Source of the DNA: Alphaproteobacteria bacterium
Lineage (GTDB): Bacteria; Pseudomonadota; Alphaproteobacteria; Micavibrionales; Micavibrionaceae
DNA length: 60,017 nt
Assembly (NCBI GenBank): GCA_025451095.1
Contig: JANWLB010000001.1
Span: 1 to 60,017, forward strand
Direction of reading: 5' to 3'
Under the pieces are notes generated by a model. The model was not told where the DNA came from, searched no databases, and saw nothing but the letters and a program-made list of their open reading frames with translations. Shown piece by piece: positions 43,034-51,847 of the stretch. Numbering within the stretch: the stretch's first letter is position 1; each line of letters opens with the position of its first letter. Both the position numbers and the translations under genes were made by a program.

Positions 43034-43411
43034 TTAACCCCTTCCCGTGTCTTTATGGTCTCTGTCGCCGCCGCGATCACCGCCCCGGTCCCGGTCACCG
43101 CCGCGAAACTCGCGCGGACCATCGCCCCGGTCACGGGGACCACGGCTGCCGCCGCGGTCTTCCTGCTTGATCGGGGAGAGCAGAGCCATGTAACGGGCGC
43201 GCTTGATCGCCTGTGCCAGCTCACGCTGCTTGCCGGTTGATACGGCTGTGATACGGCTCGGCATGATCTTGCCGCGCTCGGATATATAACGGCCCAGCGT
43301 ACGGATATCTTTCCAGTCGATCGCGGGCGCCTTGGGTCCGCTGAAAGGGCATGTCTTGCGTCTTTTGAAGAACGTTTTTTTGCCCGGGGCTGCTGTATCA
43401 AAATCGCTCAT
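43034..43411 (-). CDS. rpsR: Ribosomal protein bS18 with Arg/Gly/Asp-rich tail
   Basis: A 125-residue bS18 (usually about 75-90). The core has [15 protein letters not shown], then [40 protein letters not shown] and RYMALLSP. About 40 extra C-terminal residues form an RGG/RD-rich stretch ([18 protein letters not shown]) likely to be disordered and to contact RNA. The start codon overlaps the rpsF stop by one base (TAATG). bS18 and bS6 bind together in the 30S platform. Confidence 0.95.
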   Translation of the reverse strand: MSDFDTAAPGKKTFFKRRKTCPFSGPKAPAIDWKDIRTLGRYISERGKIMPSRITAVSTGKQRELAQAIKRARYMALLSPIKQEDRGGSRGPRDRGDGPREFRGGDRDRGGDRGGDRDHKDTGRG

Positions 43412-43776
43412 TATGCGGCCTCCTGCTCAGTGCGGTTTTCAAATCCTTCGCGGTCGCTGCGGGCGATGAGGGCGGAAGGACCTTTCGAGGGGGCTTCCAG
43501 ACGCACCGTCAGATAACGCAGAACGTCTTCGTTCAGGCGCATGTTGCGCTCCATCTCCAGCAAAGCCTCAGGCAGCGTGTCGCTTTCGATCAGGACGTAG
43601 TGACCTTTGCGGTTCTTGTTGATCCGGTAGGTCATGTTGCGCAGGCCCCAGCTCTCTGTCTTGAGAACCTTGCCGCCGCCGTCCTTCATGATTTTGCTGA
43701 AACTTTCGGTCAGGGCTTCAACCTGAGCCGGGCTTAAGTCCTGCCGTGCAATATACACGGTTTCGTAGAAAGGCAT
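43411..43776 (-). CDS. rpsF: Ribosomal protein bS6
   Basis: A 121-residue bS6: [60 protein letters not shown]. Normal core with a short acidic/basic tail ([12 protein letters not shown]). AAGGGG lies upstream of the ATG. First of rpsF-rpsR-rplI, the standard operon. The leader contains a 7-bp GC hairpin (43846-43864) that may be an upstream terminator or a regulatory element. Confidence 0.96.
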   Translation of the reverse strand: MPFYETVYIARQDLSPAQVEALTESFSKIMKDGGGKVLKTESWGLRNMTYRINKNRKGHYVLIESDTLPEALLEMERNMRLNEDVLRYLTVRLEAPSKGPSALIARSDREGFENRTEQEAA

Positions 43777-43845
43777 CGTTTTTCTCCCCTTGGTTTTGTT
43801 TTCCTCAAAGCGGCACGAACCCTATGTTCGCGCGCCGGAAACAAA

Positions 43846-43864
43846 GCCGGTCACAAGGACCGGC
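43846..43864 (-). terminator. Hairpin in the rpsF leader
   Basis: GCCGGTC and GACCGGC form a perfect 7-bp stem with a 5-nt loop; on the minus strand it is followed by TTTGTTT. It lies just after the predicted rpsF promoter start site. It could be a weak terminator/attenuator or part of an S6:S18 autoregulatory leader; sequence alone does not decide. Confidence 0.4.
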
Positions 43865-43884
43865 GAGGTTTACGGAATGGCGGC

Positions 43885-43912
43885 ACTATACGGATTTTAA
43901 ATCCCGAGGCAA
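43885..43912 (-). promoter_or_regulatory. Sigma70-type promoter for rpsF-rpsR-rplI
   Basis: On the minus strand TTGCCT, a 16-nt spacer and TATAGT, close to consensus and suited to a highly expressed ribosomal operon. The spacer holds an inverted repeat GGATTTAAAATCC. Confidence 0.6.
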
Positions 43913-43931
43913 GAAAATTCTGGCTGCCGGA

Positions 43932-44198
43932 TTAGTCGTTAGAATTGGCGCTGCGGCTGGCGCAGTTTTCGATCAGTGCGTTCCAGCAGGTCTTGTTTGC
44001 CTTCTGGGCTTCCTTGCGGGCGCCGCCGCGCAGGAGCGCGGCCAGCTGTGCACGGCTTAAATCGGGGTTCTGCAGGGCGCTGCCGGAACCGGCGGTCCAG
44101 ATCTCGGTGCTTTCATCGTCGGCCAGCATCATGTGCAGACGTGTGTCGGTATGCTCCATGAGGACGCGGATCCGGTCGCTGACGATTGAAAGGCTCAT
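43932..44198 (-). CDS. Hypothetical protein, 88 residues
   Basis: I do not recognise it. A small soluble protein, SLSIVSDRIRVLMEHTDTRL at the start, a polar middle and a helical, basic part (LAALLRGGARKEAQKANKTC). Two Cys near the end. GGAG lies 10 nt before the ATG. It is upstream of the rpsF promoter on the same strand; no known partner. Confidence 0.6.
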   Translation of the reverse strand: MSLSIVSDRIRVLMEHTDTRLHMMLADDESTEIWTAGSGSALQNPDLSRAQLAALLRGGARKEAQKANKTCWNALIENCASRSANSND

Positions 44199-44660
44199 TT
44201 TTTATATCTCCATAACAAAATCAATGCGTTAAGGCCCGTATTCGGGGCCATCGCCTAACTCCGGCTGCGCCTCTGATGCGGGCTGCTGGCCGAAGGGTTC
44301 GTTACGAGGGGCTGCCTTTTAAAAAGGCGTCCGCCCGACACACCGTCTTTCCGTCTAAGAAGAAGGTGACTATATCATGATTTTTATGGAATCACAAAGT
44401 CTTTGTGCGCTGCCCGCTCCCCTTCTCACCCTCTCTTTGGCCTGAATTAGGCACTTTTCTTCTCTTGTATGTTATGTAAAATAAAAAAATGGAAGGAATC
44501 TGGCCGTTGCCCCTCTCCATCCTGGCAAAACGCCGGCCCGGGAGAGGGGGGGGCCACGGGCGGCCCCCTTGATCGCCCTCCGGCGACAGGCTATCAAGCA
44601 GACTTCGCCGTTTTTGATGGCGGCTGGGTTATTCAGGGTTATTGTTCGAGAGGTCCCATA
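44199..44660. other. 462-bp non-coding region with several palindromes
   Basis: No convincing gene. It contains GGCCC-GTATTC-GGGCC-type and GCCTTTT-AAAAAGGC inverted repeats near 44235-44340. Just upstream of fabD there is a hairpin with a 9-bp stem CCCCTCTCC (44510-44518)/GGAGAGGGG (44541-44549), and at once a second one, GGGGCC (44550-44555)/GGCCCC (44562-44567). The CCCTCTCC...GGAGAGGG type resembles dispersed intergenic palindromic repeats of alphaproteobacteria. It could be a structured fabD leader, a repeat, or hold a small RNA. Confidence 0.6.
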
Positions 44661-45659
44661 ATGAAACGCGCTTTCGTTTTTCCCGGCCAGGGGTCGCAGT
44701 CAGTCGGCATGGGCAAGGAACTGGCTGACGCCTTTCCCGAGGCGCGCCGGGTTTTTGATGAGGTCGATGATGCCCTGTCCGAAAAACTCAGCACCCTGAT
44801 CTTCGAAGGGCCGGAAGAAAAACTCAACCTGACCGAAAACACGCAGCCGGCCCTGATGGCCGTCTCGATGGCCGTCACGGCAGCCCTCGCGGAAAACGGG
44901 GTGAATCTCAAAGATCACTGCGCTTTCGTTGCCGGCCATTCGCTGGGCGAATATTCCGCGCTCACCGCTGCCGGTGCCCTGACCCTGACAGATGCCGCCC
45001 GGCTTTTGAGGCTGCGCGGGCGCGCCATGCAGGACGCCGTGCCCGTCGGGAAAGGCGCCATGGCTGCCATTCTGGGTCTTGAATTCGAAGCCGTGAAAGA
45101 AATTGCCGCTCTCGTCTCCGACAAAGGCGTATGCACGGCAGCAAATGACAACTCCACGGGACAGGTCGTTATTTCCGGCGAACGCGCGGCTGTTGAGGCC
45201 GCCCTCGCCCTGGCCGCCGAAAGAGGCGGCAGACGTTCCTTGCTGCTTCCTGTCAGCATTCCTGCGCATTCTCCCCTGATGAAACCCGCTGCCGAGAAAA
45301 TGGCGGTGGCTCTTGCTGATGCAAAAATTTCACCCCCCGCCGTTCCTGTCGTCGCGAATGTAACGGCACGAGCCGTAACCTCTCCCGATGACATCCGCCG
45401 CCTCCTGGTCGAACAGGTCACCGGCGTGGTGCGGTGGCGCGAATCCGTGCTGTGGCTGAAAGAACAAGGGATCACCGAGATGGCCGAGCTGGGCGCGGGC
45501 AAGGTGCTCACCGGGCTGGTCAAGCGCATCGACAAAGACATTGCCGGTCTTTCCCTGAACACACCGGATGATATAAGGGCTTTTGTTGCCCGTCTGCACA
45601 AAGCACCGGAGGAGCCAGCGCCTGCCAGAAACAATACCCGCCTGGGCAACGGAATGTAA
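44661..45659 (+). CDS. fabD: Malonyl-CoA:ACP transacylase
   Basis: A 332-residue FabD: RAFVFPGQGSQSVGMGKELA, TQPALMAVSMAVTAAL, the catalytic Ser in VAGHSLGEYSALTAAGAL, RGRAMQDAVPVGKGAMAAIL and the catalytic His in SIPAHSPLMKPAAEKM. It loads malonate onto ACP. I start at 44661, where GAGAGG lies about 8 nt upstream; the longer frame from 44469 would translate the palindromic leader and is not homologous to anything expected. About 20 extra residues (EEPAPARNNTRLGNGM) end the protein. Confidence 0.96.
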   Translation: MKRAFVFPGQGSQSVGMGKELADAFPEARRVFDEVDDALSEKLSTLIFEGPEEKLNLTENTQPALMAVSMAVTAALAENGVNLKDHCAFVAGHSLGEYSALTAAGALTLTDAARLLRLRGRAMQDAVPVGKGAMAAILGLEFEAVKEIAALVSDKGVCTAANDNSTGQVVISGERAAVEAALALAAERGGRRSLLLPVSIPAHSPLMKPAAEKMAVALADAKISPPAVPVVANVTARAVTSPDDIRRLLVEQVTGVVRWRESVLWLKEQGITEMAELGAGKVLTGLVKRIDKDIAGLSLNTPDDIRAFVARLHKAPEEPAPARNNTRLGNGM

Positions 45660-45689
45660 ATTTCAATTCAGACAACAACCGGAGACAAC

Positions 45690-46427
45690 ATGTTCAACCT
45701 TGACGGAAAAACCGCCCTTGTGACCGGCGCCACCGGCGGCATCGGTGAATCCATCGCGCGGGCGCTGCACGGGGCAGGCGCCACCGTCGGCCTTTCCGGC
45801 CGCAACGACGAAAAACTCAAGGCTCTCGCCGCTGCACTGGGGAGCCGGACGCATATTTTTCCCGCCGACCTGTCCTCAGCCGAGGCGGTAACGGCGCTTG
45901 TGGATGCCGCCGTGGGCGTCATGGAGCGTATCGATATCCTGGTCAACAATGCCGGCCTGACCCGCGACAACCTGTCCATGCGCATGAAAGACGAAGAGTG
46001 GCAGCAGGTCATCGACGTCAACCTGACCGCGCCTTTCCGCCTGGCGCGCGCCGTCCAGCGCGGAATGATGAAGAACCGCTGGGGCCGCATTATTAATATT
46101 GCCTCCATCGTCGGCGTTACCGGCAATCCCGGCCAGACGAATTACTGCGCCTCCAAGGCCGGCATGATCGGCTGGTCAAAATCCATGGCGCAGGAAATTG
46201 CCTCGCGCAATATCACCGTCAACTGTATCGCCCCCGGCTTTATCGCCACGGCGATGACGGACGCCCTGACCGACGATCAGAAAACGCGAATTAACGAAAA
46301 AATCCCGGCAGGGCGCATGGGCACAGGCGCGGAGATCGCCGCCGCCGCCCTTTACCTGGCGAGCACCGAAGCCGCCTACGTCACGGGCCAGACGCTGCAT
46401 GTCAACGGCGGCATGGCGATGATCTGA
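45690..46427 (+). CDS. fabG: 3-oxoacyl-[ACP] reductase
   Basis: A 245-residue classical SDR: NADPH loop VTGATGGIGESIARAL, NNAGLTRDN, active-site Ser in INIASIVGVTGNPGQ, and YCASKAGMIGWSKSM with the Tyr-x-x-x-Lys pair. It reduces beta-ketoacyl-ACP in fatty acid elongation. GGAG lies before the ATG, 30 bp downstream of fabD, with which it forms an operon. Confidence 0.97.
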   Translation: MFNLDGKTALVTGATGGIGESIARALHGAGATVGLSGRNDEKLKALAAALGSRTHIFPADLSSAEAVTALVDAAVGVMERIDILVNNAGLTRDNLSMRMKDEEWQQVIDVNLTAPFRLARAVQRGMMKNRWGRIINIASIVGVTGNPGQTNYCASKAGMIGWSKSMAQEIASRNITVNCIAPGFIATAMTDALTDDQKTRINEKIPAGRMGTGAEIAAAALYLASTEAAYVTGQTLHVNGGMAMI

Positions 46428-46603
46428 GATTAAAGGACCTTTATTGAGGGTCCGCACAGCCAGACTGTACTTTTGGTCAGGAAAACCATACGCAATAAAG
46501 GCTTATGGAAGATCGGGCTGAATCCTCTTGATTTGAATAGCGGTGATGGTAAAGTCCTGCCTTCTGGTTTTCAGATAATCTAACAAAAGGGTAAGGAAGA
46601 GCG

Positions 46604-46843
46604 ATGAGTGACATTGCCGAGCGCGTAAAGAAAATCGTTGTCGAGCATCTGGGTGTGGACGAAGGAAAAGTCAAGGAAAGCGCGAGCTTCATTGACGACC
46701 TGGGTGCTGACTCCCTTGACACTGTTGAACTGGTCATGGCGTTCGAAGAAGAATTCAGCGTTGAAATACCCGATGACGCCGCCGAAAAAATCCAGACGGT
46801 GGGTGATGCTATCAACTTCATCAAAGAAAGCGCGGTTGGGTAA
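46604..46843 (+). CDS. acpP: Acyl carrier protein
   Basis: A 79-residue acidic helical protein with the phosphopantetheine Ser in [20 protein letters not shown]. Standard length. AAGGAAGAG precedes the ATG. The 176-bp gap before it probably holds its own promoter (TTGATT, 16 nt, TAAAGT is a weak candidate near 46527-46554) and a GGACC/GGTCC hairpin without T-run, allowing the high expression usual for acpP. AcpS, which modifies it, is encoded at 53294. Confidence 0.97.
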   Translation: MSDIAERVKKIVVEHLGVDEGKVKESASFIDDLGADSLDTVELVMAFEEEFSVEIPDDAAEKIQTVGDAINFIKESAVG

Positions 46844-46906
46844 CGTATTGCCCGCAAGGGGCCAGGGCCCCGCGGGCAGTCGGCCTGCCTTTCAGGACTT
46901 CATTTC

Positions 46907-48178
46907 ATGAGACGTGTCGTCGTCACAGGCATGGGCGTTGTTTCCCCCCTGGGACTTGGGGTCGACTACAACTGGTCGAAGCTCATCGCCGGCCAGAGCG
47001 GCATTCGCAGAATCGATGAATTCGACGTCTCCGACATCTCCTCGCAGGTGGCCGGACTGGTTCCCAAAACGACTGAAGACACACCCGCCGACGGTGTCCT
47101 GAATTTCAACCTGTTCGTTCCGCCCAAGGAGCAGCGGCGGATGGATCGCTTTATCTGCTTCGCGCTGGTCGCGGCGAGTGAGGCGGTGGAGGATTCAGGC
47201 TGGAAACCACAGGATGAAGAAGGGTTGTGCCGCACCGGCGTCATGATCGGCTCCGGCATCGGCGGCCTGCAGACACTATATGAAACAGCCATGACGCTGC
47301 ATGACAGCGGGCCGCGGCGCATATCTCCCTTCTCTCTGCCGGGCATGCTGATCAACCTGGCCTCCGGGCATGTGTCCATCAAATACGGTTTTAAAGGGCC
47401 CAACCATTCGGTTGTTACGGCCTGCGCCACGGGCACGCATGCCATTGGTGATTCCGCCCGGCTGATCGCCCTGGGCGATGCCGATGTCATGGTCTGCGGG
47501 GGTGCGGAAGCCGCCGCCAATCGCCTGGGCGTTGCCAGCTTTGCCGCCATGCGTGCTTTGTCCACCGGCTACAACGACCGGCCAGCCGAGGCCTCCCGCC
47601 CGTTCGACGAAGGGCGCGACGGCTTCGTCATCGCCGAAGGTGCGGGCGTCCTGGTTCTCGAGGAGTATGAACACGCGAAAAAGCGCGGCGCGAAAATCAT
47701 GGCCGAAATCATCGGCTATGGCCTGTCGGGCGATGCCTACCATATGACGGCCCCGTCCGAGGACGGTGACGGCGGTTACCGCGCCATGAAAGAATCCCTG
47801 CGCCACGCAAAAATTAACCCGGAAGACATCGATTATATCAACGCGCACGGCACCTCGACCCCCGTCGGCGATGGAATTGAATGCACGGCGGTCAAGCGCC
47901 TGTTCGGGGGCGCGCTGGATAAACTCTCCATGTCGTCGACGAAATCGGCGATTGGCCATCTTCTGGGCGCGGCGGGCGCGGTTGAGGCCATTTATACCAT
48001 CAAAGCGCTGCAGGACGGTATACTGCCACCAACACTGAACCTTGAAAATATTTCCGAACCCTGTCGGGGCATCGACCTGGTGCCGAAAGTGGCGAAAGAA
48101 AAGAAGCTCCTTACAGCACTTTCAAATTCTTTTGGCTTTGGCGGCACGAATGCCAGCGTTGTTCTGCGCCGCGTGTGA
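46907..48178 (+). CDS. fabF: 3-oxoacyl-[ACP] synthase II
   Basis: A 423-residue KAS II. Catalytic triad positions: Cys in VVTACATGTHAIGDSARLI, His in YINAHGTSTPVGDGIE, His in KSAIGHLLGAAGAVEAIYT. It begins MRRVVVTGMGVVSPLGLGVD, and ends in the C-terminal NSFGFGGTNASVVLRR. It elongates acyl-ACP. 63 bp after acpP; overlaps the alternative GTG start of mltG at its stop. Confidence 0.97.
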   Translation: MRRVVVTGMGVVSPLGLGVDYNWSKLIAGQSGIRRIDEFDVSDISSQVAGLVPKTTEDTPADGVLNFNLFVPPKEQRRMDRFICFALVAASEAVEDSGWKPQDEEGLCRTGVMIGSGIGGLQTLYETAMTLHDSGPRRISPFSLPGMLINLASGHVSIKYGFKGPNHSVVTACATGTHAIGDSARLIALGDADVMVCGGAEAAANRLGVASFAAMRALSTGYNDRPAEASRPFDEGRDGFVIAEGAGVLVLEEYEHAKKRGAKIMAEIIGYGLSGDAYHMTAPSEDGDGGYRAMKESLRHAKINPEDIDYINAHGTSTPVGDGIECTAVKRLFGGALDKLSMSSTKSAIGHLLGAAGAVEAIYTIKALQDGILPPTLNLENISEPCRGIDLVPKVAKEKKLLTALSNSFGFGGTNASVVLRRV

Positions 48179-48180
48179 AG

Positions 48181-49194
48181 ATGCGAAACCTTTTGCTTTC
48201 GATACCGGTTTTTCTCGTTACCGCCGCCCTTGTGGGCGGCGTTGCCGCTTTTATGTGGGGCTGGGTCCGGTTTCATCAGCCCGGCCCGCTTAAAGAAGTC
48301 GTCACATTCGATGTGGGCACGGGTCAGGGCGTAAACATCATCGCTGAACACCTTCTGTATCAGGGCGCCATCGCAAACACGGAAGACACGCTGATCTTCC
48401 GTGCAGCGGCCCGCTTGTCCGGCAGGCAGGGCGAACTGAAAGCGGGTGAATACGAGCTGACGCCCGCCATAACCATGGCCGCCATCATGGACAAGATGTC
48501 GCGGGGCGACGTAATCGAGCGGCGTTTCGTCGTGCCTGAAGGCCTGACCAGTTGGCAAATCGTCGGCCTTTTGAGCAAGGTTGAAGGCCTGAGCGGCGAC
48601 ATCAAGGTCGTCCCGGCCGAGGGCGTCCTGTTGCCCGAAACTTATCAATATGAGCGCACAGACACGCGTCAGGATCAGATCGATCACATGAAGGACGCCA
48701 TGAAAAAAGTGATGGACGAGCTCTGGCCGCAGCGCGCAGGCGGCCTGCCGTTCGATACGCCGGAACAGGCCTTAACCCTGGCATCTATCGTCGAGAAGGA
48801 AACAGGCGTGGCGGCTGAGCGTACGCGCATCGCTGGGGTTTTCATCAACCGCCTGCGCCAGGGCATACCTTTGCAGTCCGACCCGACGGTCATTTACGCT
48901 CTGACCAAAGGACATATACAAAACGCGGGCATGGGCCCGCTGGGACGGCGTCTCCTGAAAGACGATCTCGAAATCGACTCGCCCTACAACACCTATAAAA
49001 ATGCCGGCCTGCCGCCAGGGCCCATAGCCAATCCCGGCCGCGATTCAATCGCCGCCGTTTTGAACCCCGAGGCAAACGATTACCTGTACTTCGTGGCCGA
49101 CGGCACAGGCGGGCACGTCTTCGCCAGAACGCTGGAAGAGCATAATGATAACGTCGCCAGCTGGAAGAAAATCAGAAAAGAATCGGGGCGCTGA
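48181..49194 (+). CDS. mltG: Endolytic murein transglycosylase MltG
   Basis: A 337-residue protein of the YceG/MltG family. One N-terminal membrane helix (LLLSIPVFLVTAALVGGVAA) is followed by a LysM-like subdomain and the catalytic domain with LTLASIVEKETGVAAERTRI (catalytic Glu), GVFINRLRQGIPLQSDPTVI, SPYNTYKNAGLPPGPIANPG and DYLYFVADGTGGHVF. It cuts nascent glycan strands in the periplasm. The ATG at 48181 is 2 bp after the fabF stop; a GTG at 48175 overlapping fabF is possible. Confidence 0.95.
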   Translation: MRNLLLSIPVFLVTAALVGGVAAFMWGWVRFHQPGPLKEVVTFDVGTGQGVNIIAEHLLYQGAIANTEDTLIFRAAARLSGRQGELKAGEYELTPAITMAAIMDKMSRGDVIERRFVVPEGLTSWQIVGLLSKVEGLSGDIKVVPAEGVLLPETYQYERTDTRQDQIDHMKDAMKKVMDELWPQRAGGLPFDTPEQALTLASIVEKETGVAAERTRIAGVFINRLRQGIPLQSDPTVIYALTKGHIQNAGMGPLGRRLLKDDLEIDSPYNTYKNAGLPPGPIANPGRDSIAAVLNPEANDYLYFVADGTGGHVFARTLEEHNDNVASWKKIRKESGR

Positions 49195-49209
49195 GCTGAA
49201 AAAGCCCGT

Positions 49210-49818
49210 CTATTCCTCGCCCTCGGCTTCGTCCGCCGGGCGGGTGTTCTGAATGCGGCGCACGCTCGGGGTGCCGGCACCGCGCGGCCCGAAACCCGGG
49301 GTCGGCGGCGCTATTTCATGGCGCAGCTGGGGCGAGGCCTCCATCGTTCTTTGCCGGGCCAGATGAGGAGCAAACTGCAGCACCGCCGCGCTCATGCCGC
49401 CCAGGACGCTGCCTGCCTGCGCCTCGTCGCCCAAATCATCGCGATGGACTGGCTGGCCAAAAACGGTGTTCTTCATGAAATTCTCGAAAGCCAGTGTTGA
49501 GCTGCGCGGCCGGACCGGGAAACGGCCCCGGTTGCCGCCGCCGAACGGATCGTTCAAAAGCACCAGCGGCACCTGGCGATTTTCAGCAATCATGCCTTTT
49601 TCGATCGCGCCAACATGGATTGACAGGGCCCGGATCAGATGCTGGCCGGATTCCTGCTCCACAGCGATGTTCAGTTCCATCGGTTCGGCATCGCCGAATT
49701 CCAGCGTGACCAGTCCGGTCTGCGCATCAAACATGACGCCGGCCACGGCGTGTTGGAACTCCTTGTCGCTGACCAGCCCGGCTTCACCCTGTCCTGTCAA
49801 AAGAAGATCTATATTCAC
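49210..49818 (-). CDS. Hypothetical protein, 202 residues, with disordered C-terminus
   Basis: I do not recognise the family. The first 100 residues appear to form a mixed domain (AVAGVMFDAQTGLVTLEFGD, then PMELNIAVEQESGQHLIRAL). The remainder is rich in Pro, Arg and Gly (EIAPPTPGFGPRGAGTPSVR) and probably unstructured. I prefer the GTG at 49818, which has AGGGG 6 nt upstream, over a TTG at 49845. It converges on mltG and is divergent from the asparagine synthase gene with 75 bp between them. Confidence 0.65.
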   Translation of the reverse strand: MNIDLLLTGQGEAGLVSDKEFQHAVAGVMFDAQTGLVTLEFGDAEPMELNIAVEQESGQHLIRALSIHVGAIEKGMIAENRQVPLVLLNDPFGGGNRGRFPVRPRSSTLAFENFMKNTVFGQPVHRDDLGDEAQAGSVLGGMSAAVLQFAPHLARQRTMEASPQLRHEIAPPTPGFGPRGAGTPSVRRIQNTRPADEAEGEE

Positions 49819-49893
49819 GTCGCCCCTTCGGCTTATCAAAAACAAACAACTATTCTAGCCGAGAACGGTCAAAGAGTGTTAATTTATCCGTCC

Positions 49894-51837
49894 ATGTGCG
49901 GAATTCTAGGCTTTTTTGAAACCACGGGGCGGGCAGTTGACCGCTCAGAGCTGCAGGCCGCCGGCCGACGGATGGCGGCGACGCTGGCCCATCGCGGCCC
50001 GGATGATGAAGGGCTGTGGCAGGATCCTGATACGCCCCTGCTGCTGGGCCACCGGCGGCTCTCGATTATCGATCTTACGCCCGAGGGGCACCAGCCAATG
50101 GAATCGGTTTCCGGCCGCTATGTCATCAGCTTCAATGGCGAGATCTACAATTTCCCCGAGCTTCAGAAAGAACTGCTGGCGCTGGGCGCCTCGTTCCGCG
50201 GCCGTTCCGACACCGAAGTGATGCTGGCTGCTTTCGACATGTGGGGCCTGAACCGCGCGCTGCCCAAACTTGAGGGCATGTTTGCCTTTGCCCTGTGGGA
50301 CCGCAAAGAGCGCACGATTCACCTCGTGCGTGACCGGCTGGGCAAGAAGCCCTTATATGTCGGCTGGATCGGCAATTCTCTGGTGTTCGCCTCCGAACTT
50401 AAGGCGCTGCGCGCTTATTCGGATTTTACCCCGGAAGTCAGCCGTGATGCTCTGGCTCTTTACATGCGCTATGCCTGCCTGCCCGCGCCGCATTCAATTT
50501 ACAAGGGCGTATGGCAGCTTCTGCCCGGTTGCCGTCTGGCGCTGGGCACGGACACGGCTCATGCCGGTTCGGATCTTTCGCAAAAAATGGAGCCGTACTG
50601 GCAATTGCCGCGCGTGGTCGACGAGGCGCGCCGGCGCGCCTCGCCGTTGAGCGAAGCCGCCGCGCTGGAAAAATTTGAGAGTCTTCTCGGCAACTGTGTG
50701 CGTGAACGGATGCTGTCCGATGTGCCGCTGGGCGCATTTTTATCGGGCGGCATAGATTCGAGCCTTGTGGTGGCGCTTATGCAGCGCGAATCGCAGCGGC
50801 CGGTCAAAACCTTTACTGTCGGCTTCAAAGAAAGCGCTTTCGATGAGGCCGGGCACGCGCGCAAGGTCGCCGCGCATCTAGGCACTGATCATCAGGAAAT
50901 ACTTCTGGGCGAGAAAGAGGCGCTGGCGATCGTGCCGGAACTCTCCGCCTTGTATGATGAGCCGTTCGCCGACGCTTCGCAAATTCCAACCCTGCTTGTG
51001 TCCCGTTTCGCGCGGCAATCCGTTACTGTGGCCCTGAGCGGCGATGGCGGCGACGAGCTTATGGGTGGGTATATACGGCATCTATCCGTGCCCGCCCTCG
51101 CCCGCAAAATCCGCTTTATGCCCGCCGCCCTGCGCCGGACGGCGGGAAAAGCCGTGGCGGCGGCGGGGCCGGGTTTCTGGAGCAAGGCTGCGCCGCACCA
51201 TCCGCAGTTCGGCGAGCGCGTCCATAAAATGGCGGAGTTTTTTATTCGCTATGGTGCGGAAGACGCCTATGACAGCGTGACCTGTCCGTGGTCCGCTCGG
51301 CAGAACATTGTTCGCGGCGCACGTGATTTGACTTTTCCCCTGCATGACCCGTCCTGGCAGCCCGGCAACAATCTCTCGCCAGCTGAGCGGCTTATATACA
51401 AAGACACGCTTTCCTATCTGCCTAACGATATTCTGGTGAAAGTTGACCGGGCCTCAATGGCCGCGTCGCTTGAAGTACGCGCACCGCTTCTGGACCGGCG
51501 GCTGTTTGAATATGCGTGGTCGCTGCCTTTGAATATGAAGATCAGGCAAGGTCGCGGCAAATGGCTTTTGCGCCGGACGCTGTCGCAGCATGTGCCGCCG
51601 GATCTGTTCGAGCGCACCAAGCAGGGATTCAGCGTGCCAATAGCCGCGTGGCTGCGCGGCCCGCTCAAAGACTGGGCAGCAGCCCTTCTGGATCAAAGCC
51701 GGATCAGGAACGAAGATTTTCTGGATGAAGGTATCGTTTCCACCACCTGGCAGGATCATCTGCGCGGGCACGGCAATCATGCGGCGCGCCTGTGGACGAT
51801 CCTGATGTTTCAGAGCTGGGCTGAACGCTGGAATTAA
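49894..51837 (+). CDS. asnB: Asparagine synthase (glutamine-hydrolysing)
   Basis: A 647-residue AsnB. After Met removal Cys2 is the glutaminase nucleophile (MCGILGFFETTG); LAHRGPDDEGLW, SFNGEIYNF and FAFALWDRKE complete the N-terminal Ntn domain. The synthase domain has the PP-loop FLSGGIDSSLVVALM, TVGFKESAFDEAGHARKVAA, ALSGDGGDELMGGYIRH and KVDRASMAASLEVRAPLLD. It makes asparagine from aspartate and glutamine; some paralogues amidate envelope sugars, which cannot be excluded. No other polysaccharide genes are adjacent. The start at 49894 is fixed by Cys2. Confidence 0.95.
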   Translation: MCGILGFFETTGRAVDRSELQAAGRRMAATLAHRGPDDEGLWQDPDTPLLLGHRRLSIIDLTPEGHQPMESVSGRYVISFNGEIYNFPELQKELLALGASFRGRSDTEVMLAAFDMWGLNRALPKLEGMFAFALWDRKERTIHLVRDRLGKKPLYVGWIGNSLVFASELKALRAYSDFTPEVSRDALALYMRYACLPAPHSIYKGVWQLLPGCRLALGTDTAHAGSDLSQKMEPYWQLPRVVDEARRRASPLSEAAALEKFESLLGNCVRERMLSDVPLGAFLSGGIDSSLVVALMQRESQRPVKTFTVGFKESAFDEAGHARKVAAHLGTDHQEILLGEKEALAIVPELSALYDEPFADASQIPTLLVSRFARQSVTVALSGDGGDELMGGYIRHLSVPALARKIRFMPAALRRTAGKAVAAAGPGFWSKAAPHHPQFGERVHKMAEFFIRYGAEDAYDSVTCPWSARQNIVRGARDLTFPLHDPSWQPGNNLSPAERLIYKDTLSYLPNDILVKVDRASMAASLEVRAPLLDRRLFEYAWSLPLNMKIRQGRGKWLLRRTLSQHVPPDLFERTKQGFSVPIAAWLRGPLKDWAAALLDQSRIRNEDFLDEGIVSTTWQDHLRGHGNHAARLWTILMFQSWAERWN

Positions 51838-51847
51838 AGAGAAAAGC

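Noticed and set aside
44250-44315. Possible integron attC-like site (GCCTAAC ... GTTACGA)
   Set aside because: The R'' box fits RYYYAAC, but the R' box does not fit GTTRRRY, the L boxes are absent, and there is no integrase or cassette structure.
44469-44660. 64-residue N-terminal extension of fabD
   Set aside because: FabD homologues start at KRAFVFPGQG; the extension would translate a palindromic leader, and a good ribosome site lies before the inner ATG.
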